Source of the DNA: Bryobacteraceae bacterium | Lineage (GTDB): Bacteria > Acidobacteriota > Terriglobia > Bryobacterales > Bryobacteraceae | Assembly (NCBI GenBank): GCA_026002855.1 | Contig: BPGD01000001.1 | Coordinates: 806,001-870,000, forward strand | DNA: 64,000 bases | Reading direction: 5' to 3' | In this document: positions 8,779-16,945 of the stretch, in pieces | Position numbering within the stretch: position 1 is the stretch's first letter | Layout of the letters: each line of letters starts with the position of its first letter | Made by a program: the position numbers and the translations under genes | Notes under the pieces: generated by a model | The model's input: the letters and a program-made list of their open reading frames with translations, nothing else | The model's database searches: none | What the model was told of the DNA's origin: nothing

Positions 8779-10062
8779 ATGAGACCCGCATTTGCCCTTG
8801 CCTGTCTCTGTTTTCTCTCCCCCGTTCAGGCCGGAGAGCGCGTCCTCACATTGCGCGAGGCCGTCGAACTGGCCGCCCGGCAGAATCCGGACGTCGTGCT
8901 GGCCCGGCTGGACGAGCAGCGCGCCGCGCTGGGCATCCAGGCCGTGCGCGAGCCCGCGCTGCCTCGCCTCGTCGTTGGCAGCGGGCTGGCTTACACGAGC
9001 GGCATGCCGATGTCCATTGAAGGCGCAACTCCCGCGGTGATCCAGGCAAAAGCGGTGCGCACGCTCTGGAACCGTCCGCAGGGCTACCAGGTGGCCCAGG
9101 CGCGCGAAAGCGCCCGCGGCGCTTCGGCCACCGCCGCCGTGGCCCGCGAAGACGCGGTCCTCCGCGTGGCTTCGCTCTTCCTCGATCTCGAACGCGTGTT
9201 TCGCCAGGCCGAAGCCGTCGGGCGCCAGCTCGAGCACGTCCAGAAGATCGAGGCGGCCATCCGCCTGCGCGCGGAAGAAGGCCGCGACGCCCCCATCGAG
9301 GCCCGCCGCGCCGCCCTCGAAACCGCGCGCGCCCGGCTGCGCCTCCAGCAACTCACCTCCCAGCGAAGAACCACCGCCATGGCCCTGGCGGCCGCCCTCG
9401 GACTCGATCCCGCCGAGGACATCATCCCCGCCCGCGAAGAACGGCCCTCCCCTCCTCTGCCCGTCGAAGAGGACGCCTCCGTGGCCGAGGCGCTGCGCGA
9501 CGACCCTGAAATCCGGCGCCTGGAGGCCGAGCTGGCCGCCAAACACCTCGAGGCCCGCTCCTGGCGCGCCATGCGGCTGCCGCGCATCGACCTGGTCGCA
9601 CAGTACGGCCTGCTCGCCAGGTTCAACAACTACGAACAGTTCTTCAACCGCTTCGAGCGCCACAACGGACAGCTCGGTGCCTCCATCCAGATCCCGCTCT
9701 TCTCCAACAGCCAGGACGAGGCGCGCGCCTCGCAGGCCGAAATCGAGGCCCGCCGCCTCCGCACCCAGTTGCAGGACCTGCGCCGCCGCATCGAAAGCGA
9801 TACCCGCGCCGCCTGGCAGAAAGTGCGCGACGCCGAGGCCGCCCGCGAGCTGGCGCGCATGGATCTCGACCTCGCCCGCGAGCAGGTCTCCAACATTCTC
9901 GCCCAGGTCGAAGAAGGCCGCGCCTCGCTGAGCCAGCTCGAACAGGCCCGCTTCCAGGAACAGGAACGCTGGATTTTGTACTACGACGCCGTCCACGATC
10001 TTGAGCTGGCGCGCGTCGAACTCATGCGCCGCACGCACTCGCTGCTCGCCTCGCTCCGGTGA
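8779..10062 (+). CDS. TolC-family outer-membrane efflux protein
   Basis: 427 residues with a signal peptide ending near PVQAG. TolC-family proteins form outer-membrane trimers with a long periplasmic helical barrel, the exit duct of tripartite efflux and type I secretion systems. Seen: the opening LTLREAVELAARQNPDVVLARL typical of OEP repeats, two Ala/Glu/Arg-rich helical repeats (about residues 100-200 and 310-425), and a duplicated layout with short hydrophobic strands such as RIDLVAQYGLLARFN and LGASIQIPLFSN. No membrane-fusion or inner-membrane pump gene lies next to it, so the pump partner must be encoded elsewhere. It diverges from the M48 gene across an 83-bp gap. Confidence 0.93.
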   Translation: MRPAFALACLCFLSPVQAGERVLTLREAVELAARQNPDVVLARLDEQRAALGIQAVREPALPRLVVGSGLAYTSGMPMSIEGATPAVIQAKAVRTLWNRPQGYQVAQARESARGASATAAVAREDAVLRVASLFLDLERVFRQAEAVGRQLEHVQKIEAAIRLRAEEGRDAPIEARRAALETARARLRLQQLTSQRRTTAMALAAALGLDPAEDIIPAREERPSPPLPVEEDASVAEALRDDPEIRRLEAELAAKHLEARSWRAMRLPRIDLVAQYGLLARFNNYEQFFNRFERHNGQLGASIQIPLFSNSQDEARASQAEIEARRLRTQLQDLRRRIESDTRAAWQKVRDAEAARELARMDLDLAREQVSNILAQVEEGRASLSQLEQARFQEQERWILYYDAVHDLELARVELMRRTHSLLASLR

Positions 10063-10109
10063 ACGCCCCCGGCCGGGCGTGCGTTATGGTCAACTGAAGA
10101 ATACCCGGG

Positions 10110-10694
10110 ATGGATTCGCCGCTCATCTTCCACGCCATCCAGTTCGCCGCCGCCGCCCACGCCGGCCAGTATCGCAAGGGCACGCGCATCCCTTACCTGA
10201 TCCATCCCCTCCGCGTCGCCGCCATCCTGCTCGAGTCCGGCTGCCAGGAGGACCTCGCCGTCGCCGCCGTCCTTCACGATACGGTGGAGGACTGCTTCGT
10301 CACGCTCGAACAGATCCGCCGCCTCTTCGGCCCGCGCATCGCCGAACTCGTCGCCGGCGCCAGCGAGCCCGACAAAAGCCAGCCCTGGGAGGCGCGCAAA
10401 CAGCACACCATCGAATATCTGCGCACCGCCGGCGAGGATCAGCTCCTCGTCTGCCTCGCCGACAAGCTCGACAACATCCGCTCCATTCGCGAGGACCTTG
10501 CCATCAACGGCGAGGTCGCCTGGCTCCGCTTCCGCCGCGGACGCGACAAGCAGCGCTGGTACTACGAAAGCCTCGCCGCCGTCTTCTCTACCCGATGCAC
10601 ACAGGGCATCGGCGCGCGCCTGGCCTCCATCTTCGCCGCTGAGGTGCGCTCCGTCTTCGACCATCCACCCACAGGGTCCGGCGCGCCGGCCTGA
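10110..10694 (+). CDS. Single-domain HD hydrolase, MESH1/SpoT-hydrolase-like
   Basis: 194 residues. The pattern matches the Mn-dependent (p)ppGpp hydrolase domain of RelA/SpoT enzymes: HAGQYRKGTRIPYLIHPLRVA (H32), AAVLHDTVED (H56, D57) and LVCLADKLDNIRSI. No synthetase, TGS or ACT domain follows, so it resembles small alarmone hydrolases (MESH1/SAH). It would hydrolyse (p)ppGpp or a related nucleotide in the cytosol, but substrate choice within this family is broad (MESH1 also acts on NADPH in animals). The C-terminal 60 residues are less conserved. It stands alone between tolC and a gene-poor gap. Confidence 0.88.
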   Translation: MDSPLIFHAIQFAAAAHAGQYRKGTRIPYLIHPLRVAAILLESGCQEDLAVAAVLHDTVEDCFVTLEQIRRLFGPRIAELVAGASEPDKSQPWEARKQHTIEYLRTAGEDQLLVCLADKLDNIRSIREDLAINGEVAWLRFRRGRDKQRWYYESLAAVFSTRCTQGIGARLASIFAAEVRSVFDHPPTGSGAPA

Positions 10695-11066
10695 TCCACG
10701 CCCCGCCCCGGCTCACCGGTGTCTGACCCACTCATCCCCTGCTCACGCCAGGGGCGGTTCAGGACTCCCGCTCTGCGGCGCCCGTCCCAGCAATGCCCTG
10801 TGTCGAAACGACGCAGGCCTGCCCCCGAAAAGACTCAGCCATTCCGCCGCGGCGACGACCCCAGCATCGAGAAAAACAGCCCCAAAATCAGCAGCCCGGT
10901 AATGATCGCTCCGATCACCATCGCAACCCCCACTTCCTTATCGGCTCTACCAGCACTCGACGTGCCACAATCGGCGCCAGGTTCCCGCTTCCTGCCAGCG
11001 CAAGAAGATTCCCGTGCCCCGCCTTCCTCTGCACCCCAGCCCTGAATTCGTACACTTCGGATAGAC
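10695..11066. other. Gene-poor interval between the HD gene and chrA
   Basis: About 370 bases with no gene I can support firmly. The only candidate is a 28-codon membrane peptide on the minus strand, listed separately. Plus-strand open frames here are proline- and serine-rich and have no start-site signal. No tRNA, clear terminator or insertion element was seen. Confidence 0.6.
10835..10921 (-). CDS. Possible 28-residue single-span membrane peptide
   Basis: A very short frame starting ATG GTG ATC, read away from chrA. The product begins MVIGAIITGLLILGLFFSML and ends SSPRRNG: one hydrophobic span of about 18 residues and a short basic tail, the shape of many small bacterial membrane proteins. 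A GGGGG run lies five bases upstream and AAGGAAG slightly further up, either of which could serve as a ribosome site. An upstream in-frame extension of 49 codons is Arg/Gly-rich and unconvincing. With 28 codons, chance is a real alternative; no family is recognised. Confidence 0.3.
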   Translation of the reverse strand: MVIGAIITGLLILGLFFSMLGSSPRRNG

Positions 11067-12239
11067 ATGAATGATTCACGCCAGGCACCCCATGCAGTCC
11101 CGCCAATCCGCCTGCATCATCTGGCAGCGCTGTTCGCCCGCATCGGCGCCACCGGCTTCGGCGGCGGCATGGCCGTGGTCGCCCTCATGGAGCGCGAGCT
11201 GATCCGCAGGCGGAGGCTGCTGCCGCTGGACGAATTCCTTCACGGCGTCGGGCTCGGCCAGGTGCTCGGATCCTTCGCTGTCAATGCGTCGCTGTTCTGC
11301 GGCTACCGGCTGGCCGGCTGGATGGGAGCGCTCGTCTCTGCCGTCTCGTTCCTCGCCCCCTCGGTGGCGCTGGTGATTCTGCTTTCCGCGCTGTACTTCC
11401 GCTACCACGCCGTGCCCGCCTTGCAGCATGCCGTCGCCGGGCTCACCCCTGTCGTTGTCGCGCTCATCCTGGCCGCGGCCTGCAACATCGGCCGACGCGT
11501 GCTTTCGTCCTGGCCGGCGTCGCTTGTGTTTCTTGCCGCTCTGGCGGCCTCGTTATGGAAAGCGAACCCGGTGTGGATCCTCCTGGCGGCGGGCGCCGTG
11601 GGCTTTTTCTTCTCCTCCCCGCCCGGCGGCCAGGGCCGTCCGGCCGGCTCCCCGGAAGATCAACCCAAAAGTCCCCAGCCGCTGCTTCTGCTGGCGCCCG
11701 CAGGCGCGCTCGCCGGCTGGGGTCTGCTCCGTCTGGCCGCCGTCTTCTTCCACATCGGACTCGTGTTCTTCGGCGGCGGATTCGTGCTTTTGCCGGTACT
11801 GCACACCCATCTGGTGACGCGGCTCGGGTGGTTGACGCCCCGCGAATTCCTCGACGGAGTCGCCATCAGCCAGTTGACGCCCGGCCCCATCGCCGTGCTG
11901 GCCACCTTCGCCGGCTATCACCTCGGCGGCGTCGCCGGGGCCCTGGTGGCCACGGCCGCGCTGTTTGCGCCTGGCATCGCCTTCATGCTCTTCCTGAGCA
12001 GCCAGTACGAACGCCACCGGGACCAGCTCTGGGCGCGCCGCTTTCTGGCGGGCGTGAACCCGGCCGTGGCCGGCATGATCCTCAGCGCCGCTTTTGTCCT
12101 GGGCAGGGGCCAAATGGACTCATGGCGTTCCCTCGCCGCGGCCGCAGCCGCGTTTCTCCTGTTGACGGCCGCGCGCCTCCATCCCGCCATCCTGCTCGCC
12201 GCCGGCGCCTTCGCCGGCTGGCGCGGCTGGCTCCCGTGA
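11067..12239 (+). CDS. chrA: Chromate efflux transporter ChrA, two-domain form
   Basis: 390 residues, the usual length of long-chain CHR proteins built from two tandem homologous halves. Seen: the first-half signature FARIGATGFGGGMAVVALME with FLHGVGLGQVLGSFAVNAS; the second-half signature FFHIGLVFFGGGFVLLPVLH with FLDGVAISQLTPGPIAVLAT. Each half carries about five to six hydrophobic segments, separated by a hydrophilic loop near residues 190-210. The family exports chromate from the cytosol, probably by proton- or sulfate-coupled exchange, across the inner membrane. No chrB regulator or other resistance gene is adjacent, so it may serve general oxyanion transport. Confidence 0.94.
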   Translation: MNDSRQAPHAVPPIRLHHLAALFARIGATGFGGGMAVVALMERELIRRRRLLPLDEFLHGVGLGQVLGSFAVNASLFCGYRLAGWMGALVSAVSFLAPSVALVILLSALYFRYHAVPALQHAVAGLTPVVVALILAAACNIGRRVLSSWPASLVFLAALAASLWKANPVWILLAAGAVGFFFSSPPGGQGRPAGSPEDQPKSPQPLLLLAPAGALAGWGLLRLAAVFFHIGLVFFGGGFVLLPVLHTHLVTRLGWLTPREFLDGVAISQLTPGPIAVLATFAGYHLGGVAGALVATAALFAPGIAFMLFLSSQYERHRDQLWARRFLAGVNPAVAGMILSAAFVLGRGQMDSWRSLAAAAAAFLLLTAARLHPAILLAAGAFAGWRGWLP

Positions 12240-12286
12240 ACCCGTCCGCTCCCGACATGCCCCTGGTTCGTGATATGGCTGACACC

Positions 12287-13546
12287 ATGATGCGATTCCT
12301 CCTCGCCGGATTCCTCGCCGCCGCAGCGGCCCGGGCAGCCGGAGATCCACCCATCGAGTGGGTCGATCCCGATACGGGCCATCTCGTCCGGCGCCTCACC
12401 GACGAGCCCGGCAGCGCCAGCCTCTACTTCAACCAGAACGGCTATCTCCCTGGCGGTCGCCGCCTCGTCTACACGACGCCCTCGGGCATCTCCGTCGTCG
12501 ACTGGGAAACCCGCCAGGCCCGTCGCATCGTCGAAGGGCGCGTGCGCCTCATCGAGGCCGGTCGGAAACAGCCCCGCGTCTACTACGTCCGGGATGGCGC
12601 CCTCTACTGGACTCATGTGGACTCGGGCGAAACGCACCGCGTCGGCACACTGCCTCCTCGCGCCTCCATCGCCACCATCAACGCCGACGAGTCCCTCGCC
12701 GCGGGCACATTCATCGAGGGCGACGCTCAGGTCCCCATCGCCCAGCCCCCTCCCGCCGCCCAGGGCCACACGCTGGAAATGCCGCGCAACCGCGGCCAGA
12801 TGATCGAACAGCGCTGGGCCGCGCGTCTCCCCATGGCCATTTTCATCATGCGCATCGACTCGGGCCAGGTGCGCGTCATCCACCGCGGCAACGACTGGTT
12901 CAACCACCTGCTCTTTTCCCCGTCCGACCCCTCGCTGCTCATGTTCTGTCACGAAGGCCCCTGGCACAAGGTCGATCGCATCTGGCTCATCCGCACCGAC
13001 GGCTCCGGCCTTCGCAGGGTCCACACCCGCACCATGGAGATGGAGATCTTCGGCCACGAATTCTGGAGCGCCGACGGCCGCACCGTCTGGTACGACCTCC
13101 AGACGCCGCGCGGCGAAGTCTTCTGGCTGGCCGGTTTCGAACCGGCCACCGGCGTCCGCACCTGGTATCACCTCCAGCGCAACCACTGGTCCATCCACTT
13201 CAACGTCTCGCGCGACGGTACGCTGTTCTGCGGCGACGGCGGCGATCCCGGCCAGGTGGCGCGCGCCCCCGACGGACGCTGGATCTATCTCTTCCGCCCG
13301 GAACGCATCCTCAACCGCGGCATCGAGGACCCCTCCTTCATCCGTCCGGGCGTGCTCCGCGCCGAAAAGCTCGTCAACATGGCGAAGCACGACTACCGTC
13401 TCGAGCCGAACGTCAGCTTCACGCCGGACGCAAAATGGGTCGTCTTCCGCTCCAACATGCTCGGCCCGGCGTTTGTCTTCGCCGTGAGCGTGACGCCCGC
13501 ACGGGCCGCCTCAGTTTCCTCTCATCCAGCCGAACAGATCCCGTAG
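12287..13546 (+). CDS. Oligogalacturonate lyase family protein, secreted
   Basis: 419 residues from the first of two adjacent ATGs that begins a clean signal peptide (MMRFLLAGFLAAAAARAAGD); an ATG ten codons upstream also fits. The body is a seven-bladed beta-propeller type (pectate lyase 22/OGL family). These Mn-dependent enzymes cleave short unsaturated oligogalacturonates from pectin by beta-elimination. Seen: WVDPDTGHLVRRLTDEPGSA at the start, MFCHEGPWHKVDRIWLI, IFGHEFWSADGRTVWYD and a His-containing SIHFNVSRDGTLFCGDGG; the last three hold the His residues expected for metal binding. No other pectin gene is adjacent. The 3' end overlaps the convergent DUF2490 gene by 36 bp. Confidence 0.88.
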   Translation: MMRFLLAGFLAAAAARAAGDPPIEWVDPDTGHLVRRLTDEPGSASLYFNQNGYLPGGRRLVYTTPSGISVVDWETRQARRIVEGRVRLIEAGRKQPRVYYVRDGALYWTHVDSGETHRVGTLPPRASIATINADESLAAGTFIEGDAQVPIAQPPPAAQGHTLEMPRNRGQMIEQRWAARLPMAIFIMRIDSGQVRVIHRGNDWFNHLLFSPSDPSLLMFCHEGPWHKVDRIWLIRTDGSGLRRVHTRTMEMEIFGHEFWSADGRTVWYDLQTPRGEVFWLAGFEPATGVRTWYHLQRNHWSIHFNVSRDGTLFCGDGGDPGQVARAPDGRWIYLFRPERILNRGIEDPSFIRPGVLRAEKLVNMAKHDYRLEPNVSFTPDAKWVVFRSNMLGPAFVFAVSVTPARAASVSSHPAEQIP

Positions 13547-14302
13547 CGGCGCGTTGTTGCGCAGGGTGAGCTGGATGATCACGTTGTGGCGGAACGGCCC
13601 CGCCGTGCTCTTCACCGCCTGGTGCATCACGCCCGTCTCCACCGAAAATCGCTGAGCCAGCCTCCAGGTGATGCCCGTATACCCGCGGTGCTGCTCAAAG
13701 GCGGAGGCGGCCGGCGAGGCGAAGCTGAACAGCACCTCGCCGTAGGCCGTGAACACCGGCCTCGCGCTTTTGCCGCCGAACGGCAGGGGCCGATCCAGGC
13801 GAAGCATGTAGCGCGGCCGGTCCTGCCAGCGCCACGAATCGCGCATCCCCTCCCGATGCGGCGATGACAGCCACCGCTCTTCCATGCGGAAGCGGTGCCG
13901 GATCACGTTCCTCCGCCACGGTATCGAATGCTCCACCTGCTGGTGCAGCCGGTGCTCCCGTGTCTGGCCCTCCTCAGCGCCCATCCCGTTCGGATGCGTG
14001 TTGAAGTAGCTGTAAGCGAGTGACAGCCGCAGCCGGTCCGACAGCCGCACGTTCACCCCGGGCCGGACCATCCATTGCCGCGCCGGACTGCCCAGCGTGG
14101 GCCGGTAGCTGCCGTCGAAATGCAGCTCCCAACGGCCGGAAAGCGGATGATCGGCGTTGTATGTGTACCAGATGACCCGCGTCCACTGCGGGGCTGACTG
14201 TCCCCGCAACACCGGCGCGCCCGTCAGCACCACAAGCCACGCGAGCGCGGGCACAACACCGGCCCTCCGCCCCCGAAAACGAAAATCTCTCCGCAACGGC
14301 AC
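13511..14302 (-). CDS. DUF2490 outer-membrane-like protein
   Basis: 263 residues with a signal peptide ending near VLRGQS. Many short amphipathic strands alternate aromatic and polar residues (TRVIWYTYNADHPLSGRWELH, RLRLSLAYSYFNTH, RHRFRMEERW, ARPVFTAYGEVLFSF), as in DUF2490 proteins predicted to form small outer-membrane barrels. The final residues (IQLTLRNNAPLRDLFGWMRGN) are not a textbook barrel end, so insertion is not certain. It is transcribed convergently with the oligogalacturonate lyase and their 3' ends overlap. Function is unknown in the family. Confidence 0.85.
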   Translation of the reverse strand: MPLRRDFRFRGRRAGVVPALAWLVVLTGAPVLRGQSAPQWTRVIWYTYNADHPLSGRWELHFDGSYRPTLGSPARQWMVRPGVNVRLSDRLRLSLAYSYFNTHPNGMGAEEGQTREHRLHQQVEHSIPWRRNVIRHRFRMEERWLSSPHREGMRDSWRWQDRPRYMLRLDRPLPFGGKSARPVFTAYGEVLFSFASPAASAFEQHRGYTGITWRLAQRFSVETGVMHQAVKSTAGPFRHNVIIQLTLRNNAPLRDLFGWMRGN

Positions 14303-14324
14303 CGAGGCCCCCGCCCCGAACCAC

Positions 14325-15059
14325 TTACATGTACATCCCGCCGTTGACCCGCAACACCGCGCCCGTGATGTAGCCCGCCTCCTCGCTGGCCAGAAACTTC
14401 ACCGCGTGCGCAATGTCCTTCGGCTGGCCGAAGCGCTTTAGCGGGATCATCGCCAGCATCCGGTCCTTTACCTCCTGCGGCAGCACTGCCGTCATGTCAG
14501 TCTCAATGTATCCCGGCGCAATCGCGTTGACGGTGATGTTGCGCGGCGCCAGTTCCAGCGCCAGGCACTTCGTCAGGCCAATCAGCCCCGCCTTGGAGGA
14601 AACGTAGTTGGCCTGCCCCGCGTTGCCCATCTCCCCGACCACGCTCGCGATGTTGATGATGCGTCCCCAGCGCTCCTTCATCATCGCCGGAATTACCGCC
14701 TGCGCCATGTAGAAGGCGCCGGTCAGGTTGATCTGAAGCACCCGCTCCCAGTCTTCGGGCTTCATCCGCACCGCCAGCCCGTCGCGCGTGATCCCGGCGT
14801 TGTTCACGAGCACGTCGACCCGGCCCATCTCTTTCAGCACCGCCTCCACGCCCTGCTTCACCGATTCGCGGCTGGAAACGTCCAGGTCCAGCGTCATCGT
14901 CGTCCCGCCGCACTGGCGGATCGCTTCGGCCACCTCCTCGTTCTTTTCCACCTCCGGCGAGGCCACAACAACATCAAAATTATTGCGGCAGAGCGTCAGC
15001 GCAATCTCGCGCCCGATGCCTCGGCTGGCGCCGGTCACCAGCGCCACTCGATGAAACAT
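14325..15059 (-). CDS. fabG: 3-oxoacyl-[acyl-carrier-protein] reductase FabG
   Basis: 244 residues from the ATG with AAGGAG six bases upstream; a further six upstream codons are open but not needed. FabG reduces 3-oxoacyl-ACP with NADPH in fatty acid elongation. Seen: the Rossmann motif TGASRGIG (residues 9-16), NNAG (86-89), and the catalytic Ser139, Tyr152 and Lys156 in INIASV, NYVSSK. The C-terminus GYITGAVLRVNGGMYM is typical of FabG. Other short-chain reductases share these motifs, but the overall identity to FabG, including IARDG-like ITRDGLAVRM, favours this call. It diverges from the ubiD-family gene with a 74-bp gap. Confidence 0.92.
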   Translation of the reverse strand: MFHRVALVTGASRGIGREIALTLCRNNFDVVVASPEVEKNEEVAEAIRQCGGTTMTLDLDVSSRESVKQGVEAVLKEMGRVDVLVNNAGITRDGLAVRMKPEDWERVLQINLTGAFYMAQAVIPAMMKERWGRIINIASVVGEMGNAGQANYVSSKAGLIGLTKCLALELAPRNITVNAIAPGYIETDMTAVLPQEVKDRMLAMIPLKRFGQPKDIAHAVKFLASEEAGYITGAVLRVNGGMYM

Positions 15060-15133
15060 GAGGGACTCCTTGAGCAAAAAGCGTTTCGTCTCTCATGATA
15101 GTAAATGCCGCCCCGGCGGCAGGTTTCCCTCCC

Positions 15134-16582
15134 ATGGCCTACACAGATCTCCGCGATTTTGTTCGCGCCCTCGAACAGGCGGGCGAACTCAGGCGCATCC
15201 CCTTCGAGGTCGATCCGCGCCTCGAAATCACCGAGTTCGCTGACCGCGCCGTCAAACGCGGCGGCCCCGCCCTGCTGTTCGAAAAGCCGAAGGGTTCTTC
15301 CATGCCCGTGCTCATCAACGCCTTCGCCAGCATGCGCCGCATGGAGATCGCCCTCGGCGTCAGCTCCGTCGAAGAGCACGCCGCCCGCATCTCGGAGATG
15401 CTCGAAATGCGCATGCCGCAGGGGCTCATCAATAAACTGAAAATGCTCCCAAAGCTCGCCGATATGGCCGGCTTCTTCCCCAAAACCGTCTCCACCGGCC
15501 CCTGCAAGGAGGTCATCCGCCGCGACGGCTTCTCGCTGAGAGAACTGCCCGTGCTCACCTGCTGGCCCGGCGACGCCGGCCCCTTCATCACCCTCCCCAT
15601 GGTCTTCACCCGCAACCCCGAGACCGGCAAACGCAACTGCGGCATGTACCGCATGCAGGTCTATGACGACCGCACCACCGGCATGCACTGGCAGACCCAC
15701 AAGCAGGGCGCCGAACACTACCGCCGCCTCCGCCGCCACGGCGTCACTCGCATGCCCGTCGCCGTCGCCATCGGCGCCGACCCCGCCACCATGTATTCCG
15801 CCATCCTCCCCCTGCCGCCCGACCTCGACGAGATGATGGTGGCCGGCTTCCTGCGCAACCGGCCTGTCGAAATGGTCCGGTGCGAGACCAGCGATCTCGA
15901 GGTCCCCGCCAATGCCGAAATCGTCCTCGAAGGATACGTCGAAATCGGCGAAACGCGCCGCGAAGGCCCCTTCGGCGACCACACCGGCTTCTACTCGCTC
16001 GACGACCACTACCCCGTCTTCCACGTCGAATGCATCACCCACCGCCGCGACCCCATCTACGCCACCACCATCGTCGGCCCGCCCCCAATGGAAGACTACT
16101 TCATGGGCAAGGCCATCGAGCGCATCTTCCTCCCCCTCATGCGCCTCCAGTTGCCGGAGATCCGCGACGTCTGCATGCCCGCCGAAGGCGTCTTCCACAA
16201 CCTGATGCTCGTCTCCATCCGCAAGTCCTACCCAGGCCACGCCCGCAAGGTCATGCACGCCATCTGGGGTCTCGGCCAGGCCATGTTCACCAAGGTCATC
16301 GTCGTCTTTGACGAAGACGTCGACGTGCAGAACCTGAGCGAGGCCGCCTGGATCGCCCTGAACAACATCGACCCCGAGCGCGACATCGAGTTCGTCCACG
16401 GTCCCGTCGATTCGCTCGATCACGCAAGCCGCCTGCCCGACTACGGCTCCAAAATGGGCATCGACGCCACGCGGAAATGGCCCGAAGAAGGCTTCACCCG
16501 CCGCTGGCCCGACCGCATCGTCATGTCGCCCGAGGTAAAAGCGCGCGTCGACGAGCTCTGGAAGCGCGCCGGGCTGCCCTGA
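15134..16582 (+). CDS. ubiD: UbiD-family (prenylated-FMN) decarboxylase
   Basis: 482 residues from MAYTDLRDF; a start 13 codons earlier is possible. UbiD enzymes use prenylated FMN to decarboxylate aromatic or unsaturated acids, for example in ubiquinone or menaquinone synthesis. Seen: YTDLRDFVRALEQAGELRRI at the N-terminus, the cofactor and metal region around YRMQVYDDRTTGMHWQ, and ETRREGPFGDHTGFYS, which holds the catalytic Glu-Arg-Glu region. The C-terminal YGSKMGIDATRKWPEEGF block is also family-typical. As acidobacteria use menaquinone, a role in quinone synthesis is plausible but inferred. The flavin prenyltransferase (UbiX) is not in the window. Confidence 0.9.
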   Translation: MAYTDLRDFVRALEQAGELRRIPFEVDPRLEITEFADRAVKRGGPALLFEKPKGSSMPVLINAFASMRRMEIALGVSSVEEHAARISEMLEMRMPQGLINKLKMLPKLADMAGFFPKTVSTGPCKEVIRRDGFSLRELPVLTCWPGDAGPFITLPMVFTRNPETGKRNCGMYRMQVYDDRTTGMHWQTHKQGAEHYRRLRRHGVTRMPVAVAIGADPATMYSAILPLPPDLDEMMVAGFLRNRPVEMVRCETSDLEVPANAEIVLEGYVEIGETRREGPFGDHTGFYSLDDHYPVFHVECITHRRDPIYATTIVGPPPMEDYFMGKAIERIFLPLMRLQLPEIRDVCMPAEGVFHNLMLVSIRKSYPGHARKVMHAIWGLGQAMFTKVIVVFDEDVDVQNLSEAAWIALNNIDPERDIEFVHGPVDSLDHASRLPDYGSKMGIDATRKWPEEGFTRRWPDRIVMSPEVKARVDELWKRAGLP

Positions 16583-16596
16583 CCGACCCGCAACCG

Positions 16597-16626
16597 TGGA
16601 ACCGCTCCGCGGCCCTCTGCTACAAT
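16597..16626 (+). promoter_or_regulatory. Putative promoter of tRNA-His
   Basis: A TACAAT hexamer sits 12 bases before the mature tRNA end, with TGGAAC (three of six matches to TTGACA) 18 bases further upstream. Position and the good -10 support it; the -35 is weak. Confidence 0.5.
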
Positions 16627-16638
16627 CAGATCAGTGCG

Positions 16639-16715
16639 GCGCGTGTAGCTCAGCTGGTAGTAGCGCCAGATTGTGGTTCTGGATGTCGTGGGTTCGAATC
16701 CCACCACGCGCCCCA
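16639..16715 (+). tRNA. tRNA-His (GTG)
   Basis: A cloverleaf can be drawn by eye. The acceptor GCGCGTG pairs with CACGCGC, the T arm is GTGGG-TTCGAAT-CCCAC, and the anticodon stem CCAGA/TCTGG surrounds loop TTGTGGT with anticodon GTG. The discriminator base is C and CCA is encoded. A G lies at position -1 opposite the C discriminator, the known identity element of tRNA-His. The D arm reads GCTC-AGCTGGTAGT-AGC, so only three D-stem pairs form and the loop is one base longer than in the common form GCTC...GAGC. Confidence 0.95.
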
Positions 16716-16844
16716 CTCCGGTTCCTTCTCGTCCCTCGCTGCCTCGCCAATCACGCTCTTTCGCCCTCGGACCCGCCGCCGGAGCCCGTCCGGCAGCGGG
16801 CGAAAGCAGCACCCCATCACCCCGCGGCACATTCGCAGGAATGG

Positions 16845-16881
16845 AAAACGCCGCCCGCGGCGCGGTTGCGCCGCAGGCGGC
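16845..16881 (-). terminator. Rho-independent terminator downstream of cysK
   Basis: Read on the minus strand, a 14-bp stem (GCCGCCTGCGGCGC with GCGCCGCGGGCGGC, one G-T wobble) closes a 4-base AACC loop and is followed by GTTTTCC. It lies about 65 bases after the cysK stop, in the right orientation. The T run is short. Confidence 0.6.
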
Positions 16882-16945
16882 TCGTTTCGCGGCCTTCAGC
16901 GGCCTCCCTCAGCCTGCAAAGAGCCCCGCCGAACGGCGCCCGGCC

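Noticed and set aside
10719-10735. GGTGTCTGACCCA word, with a similar AGGGTCAGAGGTGT near 58306
   Set aside because: Looks like fragments of a repeat family, but two short scattered copies without a palindrome or a transposase are not enough.
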